DNA from: a virus
Length of the DNA: 34,962 nt
Reading direction: 5' to 3' (one strand)
Virus record (IMG/VR): IMGVR_UViG_3300021389_000072
Span: 1 to 34,962 of that record
Part shown: positions 1 to 10,900 of the stretch, in pieces
Layout: the number at the start of each line of letters is the position of its first letter
How positions within the stretch are numbered: position 1 is the stretch's first letter
Made by a program: the position numbers and the translations under genes
Notes under the pieces: model-generated
Told to the model about the DNA's origin: nothing
What the model saw: only the letters and a program-made list of their open reading frames with translations
Databases searched by the model: none

Positions 1-1
1 G

Positions 2-1876
2 GCGATGGGCAAGCTGCTGGGTATCAACAGTACAGCTGGATGGGATGCTGCTATGGCTAAAGGCGGTGGTTTTGCCGCTTTGGGCATCAAGTCTTCGGAT
101 GCAAACGCTGCACTGCTAGGCTCAATGGCCGGTAACCGAGGCACGCTGCTGGATAACGAAAGCACTGCGGTAAACACAGCCAACAACATTGCAGGTCAGA
201 AGATCCAAGAGGAAAACCAAGCCTACCTAAACAATGTTACTCGCCCACAAGACGCAGCTGACAGGGCTCGGGCAGAAGCTGGTTGGGCTCAAGCAGATCT
301 GGTGACCCAAGACGAAAACGCTAAGTACGCAAAAAATAAAGAAGATGAGGCGACTGCTCTATATGGTAAAGACCACGTAGAAGGCGTTCTGAAGTACAGC
401 CCTTATGTAACTGCTGATGACATCACGACTGCAATTAATAGAAACCCAGATCTTACACGTAAGCAGAAAGACGCTGCATTGGCAGCACTGCCTGATGTGT
501 TTGCAGCCAGAACTGGCGTTACCGCAACTGCTGCAAATAAGGTGTCTAATACACCAGAATCTACGGCCATTACTTCCCAGATTGACAGGGCTAAAGAAGC
601 TACTGCTAGAGCAGCAGCCAACAATCCCCTTATTGCGGACCATGCTTTATTAAATCAAGAGCACACCCAAGACCCTCAAGCCGCTCTGGATGAGCTTTTT
701 GCGGCTACGACTGCTGCTAATGGCGGAGATAATTTTGCCAGCTCCGAGGAGTTTAAGACCGGTAGTGGGCCTATGGCAGCATTCTACCAAAAAATGGTGA
801 CAGCCGGTACAAGCCCGGACGGCAGCCGCCTACCACCAGGATTGATTTCAAAGATCATCCAAAACAATCTAACGGATGGTGGGAGATACTTCTTCTTTGG
901 TGGTGGTAAAGTTGACAAAGACGAGAAGAAAATTCTTGATGAGATCAACAAGTTTAAAGACCCTGATCAAGTATCAGCGATGTACTTGTCTTCACAAAAT
1001 TATGCAGCCGAGCAAACGCAGATTGCTGGCATGGAAACCAAAAAAGGCGAGTTTGAGCGTATCATAGCTCTTGCCGAGCAGAATGGAGAGACCGAGCAGG
1101 TAAAGGTGCTTCGGGCCGGATACAAAAAGTATGTTGATGACACGACTGGCGTAACAGCTGACTCCGAAAAGGCCAAAAAAGCTGCTGATGTTGCTGAGGC
1201 TGCAATAGCTAAAGCTGCTAAAATTACAGCTGCTATAGGTGGTGGGGACCCTAAAAACATTAATGCTGCTTTGGCCGCACAAGCTGAACAGGCTGCTCAA
1301 GTTGCTGCTCGCCAAAGGCAAGAGTCGGCTGCTCTAGCTGCTTTTAGGCAACAAGCGGAATCGCAAACCCCCATCAGTGTTGTGGATCCGGCTTTAGAAA
1401 CTATGGGTAAAGCAGCTACTCAAATACCAAGTTTGTTTAGTTCTGGTTTTAGCACAGCCTTAAACTACCAATTTCCTGGGGCTTCTGTTGGAGCACGAAA
1501 AATTGGTGGGGCTGTAGGAAATGTTCTAGGTAGTGTGGCAGATCAGGTTATCCCTGAATCCACTCCCGGACCAAATATTGGAGGCAACCTTTGGAGCCAG
1601 ACGTCAGAGACAGACAAAGCGTATATGCTGTCATCTGAGCTTGATATGCCCCAGGCAGACTCTTCTTTGTTGACGAGGGCGGCTTATGTTATGGAAACAG
1701 GTGTTGATCCAAATACGGGCATTCCCTTGAGTGACTCAGAACAGCAAGTCATGAATACTAAAGTTGCTGAAGTCATTAAAAAAGCCCTTAAGGCGAGAGG
1801 AGACCTACCCCTCACACCTGAGTTAGCTCAACTGATTGCGTCCAATCCTATGTGGCAATCTGCCTTGGGTAATTAA
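2..1876 (+). CDS. Probable internal virion (ejection) protein, 5' end cut by window
   Basis: The reading frame is open to the left edge of the window, so the ATG at 5 may be internal and the gene partial. At least 623 residues are visible. The protein is rich in Ala, Gln, Lys and Asp, with long predicted helical stretches (roughly residues 55-115 and 385-455) and a Gly/Ala-rich hydrophobic patch near 480-510. I see no catalytic motif. It sits directly before the virion RNA polymerase gene on the same strand, the place where N4-like phages keep structural proteins that are ejected with or close to the polymerase. That location and the helical, low-complexity composition are the only basis for the call. 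A terminator follows 34 bp after the stop. It could equally be another late structural protein. Confidence 0.5.
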   Translation, partial: AMGKLLGINSTAGWDAAMAKGGGFAALGIKSSDANAALLGSMAGNRGTLLDNESTAVNTANNIAGQKIQEENQAYLNNVTRPQDAADRARAEAGWAQADLVTQDENAKYAKNKEDEATALYGKDHVEGVLKYSPYVTADDITTAINRNPDLTRKQKDAALAALPDVFAARTGVTATAANKVSNTPESTAITSQIDRAKEATARAAANNPLIADHALLNQEHTQDPQAALDELFAATTAANGGDNFASSEEFKTGSGPMAAFYQKMVTAGTSPDGSRLPPGLISKIIQNNLTDGGRYFFFGGGKVDKDEKKILDEINKFKDPDQVSAMYLSSQNYAAEQTQIAGMETKKGEFERIIALAEQNGETEQVKVLRAGYKKYVDDTTGVTADSEKAKKAADVAEAAIAKAAKITAAIGGGDPKNINAALAAQAEQAAQVAARQRQESAALAAFRQQAESQTPISVVDPALETMGKAATQIPSLFSSGFSTALNYQFPGASVGARKIGGAVGNVLGSVADQVIPESTPGPNIGGNLWSQTSETDKAYMLSSELDMPQADSSLLTRAAYVMETGVDPNTGIPLSDSEQQVMNTKVAEVIKKALKARGDLPLTPELAQLIASNPMWQSALGN

Positions 1877-1909
1877 GTTCATGGACGTGATCGACGAATA
1901 AATGTTATG

Positions 1910-1940
1910 ACGGGAGGAGCCTTGGTTCCTCCCGTTTCTC
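1910..1940 (+). terminator. Intrinsic terminator between ejection protein and vRNAP genes
   Basis: A 9-bp perfect stem (ACGGGAGGA at 1910-1918 pairing with TCCTCCCGT at 1927-1935) has an 8-nt loop and is followed by TTCTC. It lies in the 109-bp gap between the two late genes, so vRNAP is probably transcribed from its own signal just downstream. Confidence 0.7.
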
Positions 1941-1941
1941 G

Positions 1942-1953
1942 TCACACCACACC
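1942..1953 (+). promoter_or_regulatory. Recurrent TCACACCACACC element upstream of vRNAP
   Basis: TCACACCACACC lies just after the terminator and 32 bp before the vRNAP ATG at 1986. It is followed by a C/A-rich, G-poor leader. The same 11-bp core CACACCACACC occurs at four other sites in the window, mostly upstream of genes. It may be a phage-specific promoter or an untranslated leader element; which one cannot be decided from sequence. Confidence 0.5.
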
Positions 1954-1985
1954 AAAGCAAAGCAAATCCACAAAGGGTCTACAAC

Positions 1986-4900
1986 ATGAGTGAATATCCA
2001 CAGTCCCCCAACCTTGCGCATCTTGCTTCATTTGGCTCTAGCAATCGGGCCCCATCCAACTTGGTGGGTGATAAAAAAGAAAATCTGAAAATGACCGCTT
2101 TGCAGAAGCAAGCGATGCTAGGATCCCCTGAAGAGCAGCAACGTGTTGCTTTGGCTGAGATAGGGGGTAATCAGTCAGGCAGGAATCAATCTACTGATGA
2201 TATTTTGGATCCCAATGTATCAGATGCTCAATTTGTGGCCAGGTATGGAGAGGAGGCTCTAGCAAATCGACACCGTTATGGAGAAGTTCTCTATAACCAA
2301 AACCGCCTAAAAGAAGCAGAAAGAACCAACGGCGAAACCGCTTGGGATACAGCCATGGGGCTGGCTGGTGTTGGGACTAATTTGGCTGGTGGTGCAGCAA
2401 CGCTTGTAGGACAAGCCGTTGATACAGTCGTAACCAAACCCTTCAATGAGATCACAGGCGTCGATGTACCTTACTTGGCTCCAAACGTAGCAGACTGGAC
2501 CCAAGGCGCCTCAGAGTTCTTCCGTGGTCAGAAGAGCGAGTTATCTCAAGCACGAGCTCAGATCCATGCGGTCGAAGGGGCTTTGAACCAAGAAGACTCT
2601 GACATTATCACGGCACAAGAAGCTGATGCAGCTCCGGCCGATGAAGGGATCATGGGACTGATCCAGCGTAAAGCTAAGCAGTATGGTCGTGAAGGCGCTG
2701 TAGCTATCAGCAACTATGCAGATGACCCAATCGCTCAAGGAGATCTGGTGGTAGATGCCATTGGCTCCATCTTAGGTATTGCAGGCGCTGGTAAGATCAT
2801 CACGGCTCAGCGAGTGGGTAGTAAGCTCATGGCTAAGTATCTGGGCCAAGGTCTGTCTAAACAAGCAGCCAAAGCCGCGGTTAAAGCAGAACTCAAAACT
2901 GATGCTGGTAAGCTGATGCTGGCAAAAGCAGCAGAACGAAACATCATCCCCATCATTGGTGCAACTGAAGGTGGTAGTTCTGTAGCGGATACCTTGAACC
3001 AAATTAAGGGAATGACTCCCGAAGACTTCAAAGGCAACGACGCTTACAATGCTTTGGAAGATCAAGGCCTGACTCACGAAGAGATCACAGACGAGCTGGC
3101 TCACCAAGCTGGTAACATCACAGCTCCGATCGCTGTAGGTGTGGCTCTGGGTGCTGGTAAACTTGTCTCCAAATTTGCAGCCAATCCATTCTCTACGACG
3201 GCAAGAACCACTGCGGCCGAATTTGGTGCAAATACTGCGGGTAAGCAGATTGCCAAACGTGGTGGTGAGGTTGGTAAGAACGTAGCGTTTGAGACGACTG
3301 AAGAAGCTATTCAAGAAGGCGGCGCAGCCTTCGCAACTAATGTGGGCCTCAAAGGCTCTGGTGTGGATCCAGATCTAGCTTTGGATAAGGGTGTGGCTGC
3401 ACGAGCTGCTGAGGGGGCTCTTGGTGGTCTGGCAGGCGCTGGTGCCTTGCAGGCCCCTGGCTTGGCCGGTGGTGTGGCTAAAGATGTGGCTAAGGGCGCC
3501 TTGGATGCAGCCTCTAAGGGTATCGACGCAGCTGTAAAAGCACGCGATGCACAGGCTATTGCAGGGGCTGCTAACAACCCTAAAGCACGAGCAACTGCGG
3601 CAGAAGAATCAAAAGTCACATCTACTCAGTTGATAGCGGAACTCGCTAATCTGAGGGCTGAATCTGCCTCTAAAACAAAAGCTGCCGATGGCGGGACAAG
3701 CGTAAATTCTGATGCAGTTGAGGCATCAGACAAAGGCATTAAGCTAATCAATGACCGCATAAAGGAGGCCACGTACCTAACGGATTCTGAGGCGGAATAC
3801 ACGCTATCAGCCAGTATTCCTGAAGTTGCAGAAACACTGCAAAAGAACAGAGAGTTGGGACTAGATGGTAAACCCGCTACCATTAGCCGTATTTCTGTTT
3901 TTCAGGCAATGGGGGCAGTCTTGGAAGACGCCAACCAGAAGGCAGATATAAGAAATGCTGCGGCTATTGAGGTGTTACGGACAGGCTACAAGATCCAGCA
4001 AGCCAATTCCACAGATGTGATTGATGCACTTGGTTCCCTCCCTGAAGGCAACACCCTTCAAGAACTACACAGCGGCCTTGTATCGAAAAACCAAGTTGTA
4101 CTCAGCTCACCCTTTCTGAAAACGGCTGAAGACGTAGTTTCCAAGCTCACCAAAGAACAGTTTGAGGCAATGCCTGACGTACAAATGGTTATGAAGGGGG
4201 AGGCTAACGCGACTATAGAAGCCTCAGTTGCAGAAACTATAGCTTTTGTAAAAGGTATCAACAAAGCAGCTGTGAGTAACGTGCTTGTTGAAAAAGCTCT
4301 TGAGCAGGTAAATAACCAGATCAAGAAAACTGGTGGGAAGGCAACCCCAAAATGGAAGAGCCTCAAAGAAGGCCTTCAGTCTCTTAAAGCACTTCAGGAC
4401 AACGACCAGAAGCATGCAGCTAACACCTCATTGATTGAGAGTGCTCGAGGTACCTTAAAAGCTTCTGAGGACCCTGCTGATACACGCAACGCATCTTCTG
4501 TGCGTGAGAACATCTTGTTCACCCAAAATCCTTTCAATGGGCTTCCGTCTGTAGCCGAAAGCGTGATGGATTTTAACAAGGCAAACTTGTCTGGTGATCG
4601 GGATGCTGCCTATGTGGCATTGGCTAATATGCGGGATTTTGCAACGGCTTTGCGTAACAAAACAGAAGCTTTGGACAAGTCGTCATACATCAAAACAAAA
4701 GAAGGCGAAGCACCCAAGAACAAAGTGGCTTTCACCAACCGCAGCAACAAAGGCCCCTTTGAAGACACAAAAGGTGTTTATGCAAATACAGATGTCGCTT
4801 CCTCTGTGATCAATGCCTACGAGGTACGGTATGATGCGGTGGCCGTGTCAAACGCATATAATGTCATGCGCCAGAACCCAGCATTTGTGAATGATCCTGA

Positions 4901-7900
4901 GTTCAATGAAGACATCGAGGTTGCTGCATTTACCAAGAATTTAGACGATGCAGGGTACCGCAACAACCTAACAAACATAGGCAAGATTGATCCAAACGCC
5001 CCTGGCGTGGTTGGGGCAGAAGCCAAAGCTAAAGAAGATGCTGCTGCTAAAGCCAAAACAGAAGCAGAGGCTAAGGCGACAGAGGAAGCCAAGAAAGCTG
5101 CTGAGGTAGAAGCTGCGGCCGTGGCTAAAGCTAAGGCTGATGCAGAGGCAGAGGCAGCCGCTGCTGCTGAAGTCGTGGTTGAGGCAGGCAACGTGAAGAC
5201 TCAAAAGATGATCACGGTAGAGGACGCTCGCGCAAACCCTGATATTATCTTTGTCTTCGGAGACAACTTAATTGGTAAAGGTAAACGAGGGCAGGCTGTC
5301 ATTCGTGATGAACCAAACGCTATGGGTATCCCCACGAAGCGACTGCCGTCAATGAATGACAACGCATTCTTTGGTCAAGACATCGCAGAGGAAAAAGCTG
5401 CAATCACCACAGCAATCAATAAGATTATGGCTGCCCGTGAGTCAGGCAAAAATGTAATCTTTCCCGAAGATGGTGTGGGTACTGGTCTAGCAAATCTTCA
5501 AGAGAAATCTCCTGAAGTGCATGCCCACCTACAATCTGAATTGGTCCGTGCTGGCCTGATTTCGGCTCCAGTAGTTGATGAGGTCGTGGTCGAGGGTAAG
5601 GGCTCAGAGCCTTGGTTCAACGCCATAAAGGATATCTTGGTTCAAACCGGTAAGGGCGTAAATTACTTCCTTAGAGGGTTTAAGCCTAAGAAGTCTGGTC
5701 TGTCCTTGGCTCAGTTTACGGACCCAGTGGATCACTTTTTAAAGGGGGTTGGTCAACTCAAGGCTGAAGAGAACGGGCTCACGAGAGAGCTCTCTGAGAA
5801 AGAGCATGCTGCTGCCAGCACGTTGTTGGTAGATGTGTACCCTAAGTTCAAACAACGTTTTGACCAGACTGTGGAAGCAGTCCTCAACAAGAGGTACACT
5901 TCCAAGAAATACACATATCTCTCTGGAAAGACTTATGAAACGATTCTAGGGGAAGAAACCACTGACCCCACACTTTATGACGCAAAGCAACTCCTTCTCA
6001 TGAGTAAGGAGACTTTGCCACTTAACCTGCTTGAAAACCAAGGTGACAAGGCTGGTAAGCTCGTCATGAATGAGGGCGCCATACAAGCTGTATTTATGGC
6101 CACGATGGAGTGGTTGGCGAAGGATGCTGCCCGCGGAAAACCCTTCATGAAGAACGAGGACATCTCCAAAATCTTCTATGAGGGGAGCAAGGACGGATAC
6201 GTCACCGATCAGATGCGAACAGCTGTTCAAGGAGGTACTGTTACTAGCCAAGCTCTTGACGAGATCTCTCGATCGACGATGAACCTGCTTGGGGTGTCTC
6301 CAAACGACGATGTAACTGCGGACTTGACCCAAGGGTTGTTCAAAGCTCTTGCTTCAAATGCCATGGATATAATGACTTCTCGTGACCAAAACGGAGAACT
6401 GGTTCAGGATAAAAACAAGATCCTGGATATGCGTTTCACTGATGTAATCATCGAACCAAAGAGTGATGAGGACATTGTTGAGTACAAGAAAAAGCATCCT
6501 CTTAGTCGAGATAAGACTGAATACAGCGAAGCAGAGCTCTCCATCACTAAGAAGTACCTGACAGTGCAGCTGAACAAAGATCATCCTTTGGCTCAAGAAG
6601 ACGGTGTCTTTGCTAACCTCAAGAGCATGACGGATGTGTTCAGTCAGACCTTCACATCGACAGCTGAGAAAGTTCGGTATGTAGGTGCGCCTTCTAAAGA
6701 CGTGGCTGAGACCCAACAGAGAAGCAAAACTGACCTGTCTGGACGTGTGCAGGGAGTAATCAAAAACCTCCAAAACACGGAAAGCTTTGTGAACATGCCT
6801 ATGTTTAGCTTTGTCGGTGCATTTGGCAAAACCAATTACAGAGATCTTATGGGCTACATCGACACGTCTACGGGCAAGTTTGGTAGTGTCCACAAAGTCA
6901 GCATTGAGGGTAAGAACAAGTCCATCACCTCTGCCATAGATGGGACATACGCTTACATCGAAGACGCTGTTCAGATGGCTGAAGTAGAGGGTAAGAAGTT
7001 TGAAGACATCCCTCACTTCTTCAAGTGGGCGATGACAAAAGTCGGACGACTTATGCAGGTTGGTCTTGTCACTCAACAGGGTGACAAGTTCATGCGGGAG
7101 ATGATTGCCTCTACAAACTCCACGCTGGATATGACTGACCCAATACATGAGAAGTTCTTGTGGTTGGCTATCGCTCAGTCGATCGGTGTGAACCCAGCAA
7201 AAACGAGCCATGAAGAAGCCATTGCTAAGACCAAAAAGATATTGGAAGACAAAAAGGGCTTGGGTCCGGCCGCACGCTTACTCACACGATGGGTAGAGCA
7301 TGGCAGTAAGCCTATGACAGAGAAGCAGACAGCTTCCCTGAAGAAGTACCTGGGGGATTACAGCAAGAGATCAGGCCAACCGGTCACAGACAAGATGATC
7401 CATGCTTTGGTGACCCATGCTCAGCTTGATAATGCTATTTCCTTGGCTCCAGACGGTATCCCGCGGGAGTTCAAGACGGCTCTGGCTCTCGAGTCTGATG
7501 GTGTCACAGATGGTATTATCAACGCTCTGATGCACATGACCACAGGGGAGTTTACCAAAGAGTTCTTTGAGCTAGTGGCCAAAGGTGGGGTCTTGTTCTC
7601 CAAGGACCCAACAGCAAAGGTGACTTTGAACGAGTTTATCGACCTACATGAAAAAGGGGAATACGCAGACATCTACATGATGGTCTCTAAACACTTTGCT
7701 AAGAGTATGCAGGAAGATCTTGATACCAGCACTGTGGATGAGAAGGCTTACAAAGAAGCTTTGTATCGTTTGGTTCAAGCGTTCGTCCCTGCCTTTGATG
7801 CAAACGGCGGCATCTTTAACATCGGTCGGGACTTCGTAAAGAACCCATCTACGGTTCTCATCTATGGATCCAGTGCTGGTGGTATTGCTGGCAAGATCAA

Positions 7901-10900
7901 TGGCGAGTTGATGAGCGGCTTCCATTCAATGCTGAATGATATTGCTCAAGGTAAGAAAGACCGCGATAGCGCAGACGTTGTCTCCATCATGAAGGACATC
8001 CAGCTTGTGGCCGGATTTGAAACCAAAGATGGTAAAGGAGTAAAAACCTCCGAGCGTAAAGCTATGGATGATGCTTTGGCTACACCTACTGCCCCGAATG
8101 CTACCTTGTCTCGAGCGACTGTTGAAAGCCTTCGTGTAGCCATTGAAAAGAACATCGCAGAGACCCTTACAGACTCGATCGACGTTATCACTGGCGGCCT
8201 ACAGGCAGAGATGAAGTTCACTCAGCGGATCTCCAACCTGCAAGCAGAGCTGTTCAAATACTCCTTTGAGAAAGCCATTGAGGCTAAGAAGAAAGCAAAA
8301 ACTGCGGCCTATAAAGCAGGTACGGCTACTCCTGATCTGAGGGATGATGAAAACCTGACAGAGAATGAGGTTCAGCAAATCTTCCAGGAGACGATGAAAG
8401 TAGCCCCCATCTACCAAGGGGCTGATACAAACTTTGAGATTTCAACCGGTGAGAAAATTGACAGCGGTAATGAAGTCTCCAGGTCTTTCAGTGGCAGAAT
8501 TCCAGGCAACGTATCTCGACCAACTGCTAAAGAAGCAGGGGTGAAAGTCTCACCCTATATGACCATCGGTGTAGGTGACGGTGGTATGATCATTGAGATC
8601 TACGGTGATGGTTCTGTTGAGGTCAAGAACACACTCCCAATCTATGACGGTGTGGAGCAAGGCCTAGAGAACGTCATTGAGAGCTCACGTCGTATCAACA
8701 AGGGTGCCTATGACGGCTGGATGAATGGGGATATTCACGGACCTATCCACCAGAGCTTTGCCCAGACATTGAGCTTTTTTAGTGAAGCTGATTATGAAGC
8801 TCTACCTAAACCAACCCAAGCATCTATTCAAAAAGCCCTTGGGTACTACACAAACGATGGCAAAACCAAACGTACAAAAACTCTTGGTTCAGATCCTTGG
8901 AATGGTTACGCAAGCATCCTTGAAGAGCTATATCTAGCCGAGACCAAAGCTATGTCGGCCAAAGCTCGTAAGGCTGTGATGAAGCGTATGGGCATGCACG
9001 CTGACCACATGTCAGTGGCAGAGGCTCCATATGTCACCCCAGGCGAGGGTATCGCTAGTGGTAATGTCAGAGACTACGCTGCTATCGCAGAGTTGGCTAA
9101 CCGCCTCTATGAAGAGGAGATGGCCAAGCTGAGAGGCACTCAAGATAAGACTCGAGCTCAGCCGTCGATCCAAGCACCAACCCCAACCATGATGAACTTG
9201 GTTCAGGCCTTGGGTAAGCCTGTAGAGGGGTTCCCTAATGTGACGGTTGTCACTGGGGCTCAGCTGTTACCGCGGTTGATTAACGACATTGGAGCCAACA
9301 AAAACCAGATAACTATGCTGCGAGACATTCTTACAAAAGATTCCAATCAAAAGGGCATGCCCTACGCAGACTCCCCGCTCTATAAAACTAACTTCTACTT
9401 TGGTAACTCTACAGATCTTGAGGCTGTTCGGACCAAGTACCATCGTGAGTTAGGTAAGGTTAAGCCGATACAAGCAGGGGTAATGTACCCTCTGGCAAAC
9501 GTGGCATTCATCAGCAACTTGGCTCCAGAGACTTTGCTACATGAGATGCTGCACAAGCAGGTGGACGAGATACTCCAACTGTTAGAGCAGGGCTCTAAGG
9601 ATGTACCAGCGCATGCAGTAGCGGCCTACGGCCGCCTCAAAGCCATGGTTGCTCATGTCCGTAGGATGAAGACAAGTGCCATGCCAGAGAACCAACAAGC
9701 CTCTATGAAGATCCTTATAGGTGTGTTGAACAAAAACGAGGGTGACTCCTACACTCAGGTATCTGAGCTGATTTCTTGGGGTCTGACCAACCAGAACATT
9801 GTGGAGCAGTTCAAAAACCAACGGGTAGACAATCCCTTTATAAAGATCGTGAACAAGGTACTCGAGTATGTGAGCCGAATGTTGGGCATCAAGATGCACG
9901 GTAAAGATCTCTATGCAAACTTGAAGTTTAACACGGAGGTCCTCATTGCCCCTGAAACTGAAAAGCAAAAAGAGAATAAAACCAAAGCACAGGAAAAGGG
10001 CTTATCTAACGAGGATTCCCCCACGTTTCTTGAAGTTGTGGAAGACACTAATACAAGCGAAGACACTGACGTAATTGACATGCAGGATGTTACTTGGTCT
10101 GTTAATAAGCAGCAGGGTTTTGATCAGGTATTTGGGGAGGATTATTCCCTAGAGGCTGTAGAAAACCGCTTCCAGAAGAAACTCGAAAGCGAGATCCAGA
10201 AGTACGCCAATGCAACCACTACAGCAGACATAACTGTACAAGCTAAACTTTTTGACTCCCTGAAAAACGCTACAGATGCTGTCAATTACTTTGGTTCTCA
10301 AGGCATGGTTCTTAACGCAAGAGAGCATTTGGCCTTTAGATCAGTCCACTCAGTCATGACCGGTGTCTTTAAGATGGATGCTGGCGCCATGTCTCGGGCC
10401 TACAAGATGTACCGGCACTTTATCAACACTGTGACTGAGGAAGATTTCCACACAGCAAACGGGGCTGATCTATCTAATCTTACCACGGCAGATAAGAAAC
10501 TTGCAAAGACCCAATATGATGCTCTGACGGGCAAAGACGGGATCCGTAAGCAAGCAGGTGGCCAAGCAGAACTTCTGGCAGGCTTCATGGCCTTGGCTCA
10601 AGTACACCCAGGCATGCGCTCGATCGTTGAAGACATGGTTCCCCCTAAGGATACCGAGTTTAAAAGCGAGACTTTTGATGACATGGTGAACAGTGCATCA
10701 GACGCAGCAATCTCTTTGATCACGCGCTACACCACGTCCCAAGACAAGCCTAAGGGTAACGTGGCTCAAGAGTTGGCAGTGATTGCTGGGGCTCTAACAG
10801 AGGTGAACAAAGAGTCTGAGATGCTGGCCTTAATGGTGAAGCACAATCCTACGGAGAGAGCCAACAATGCAGTGTCTGGTTTTATTGATAGAGCAAGCAG

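Noticed and set aside
2772-3314. Antisense frame inside the vRNAP gene
   Set aside because: Complement of a coding region with strong codon bias; Cys/Ser/Phe-rich and without start signal.
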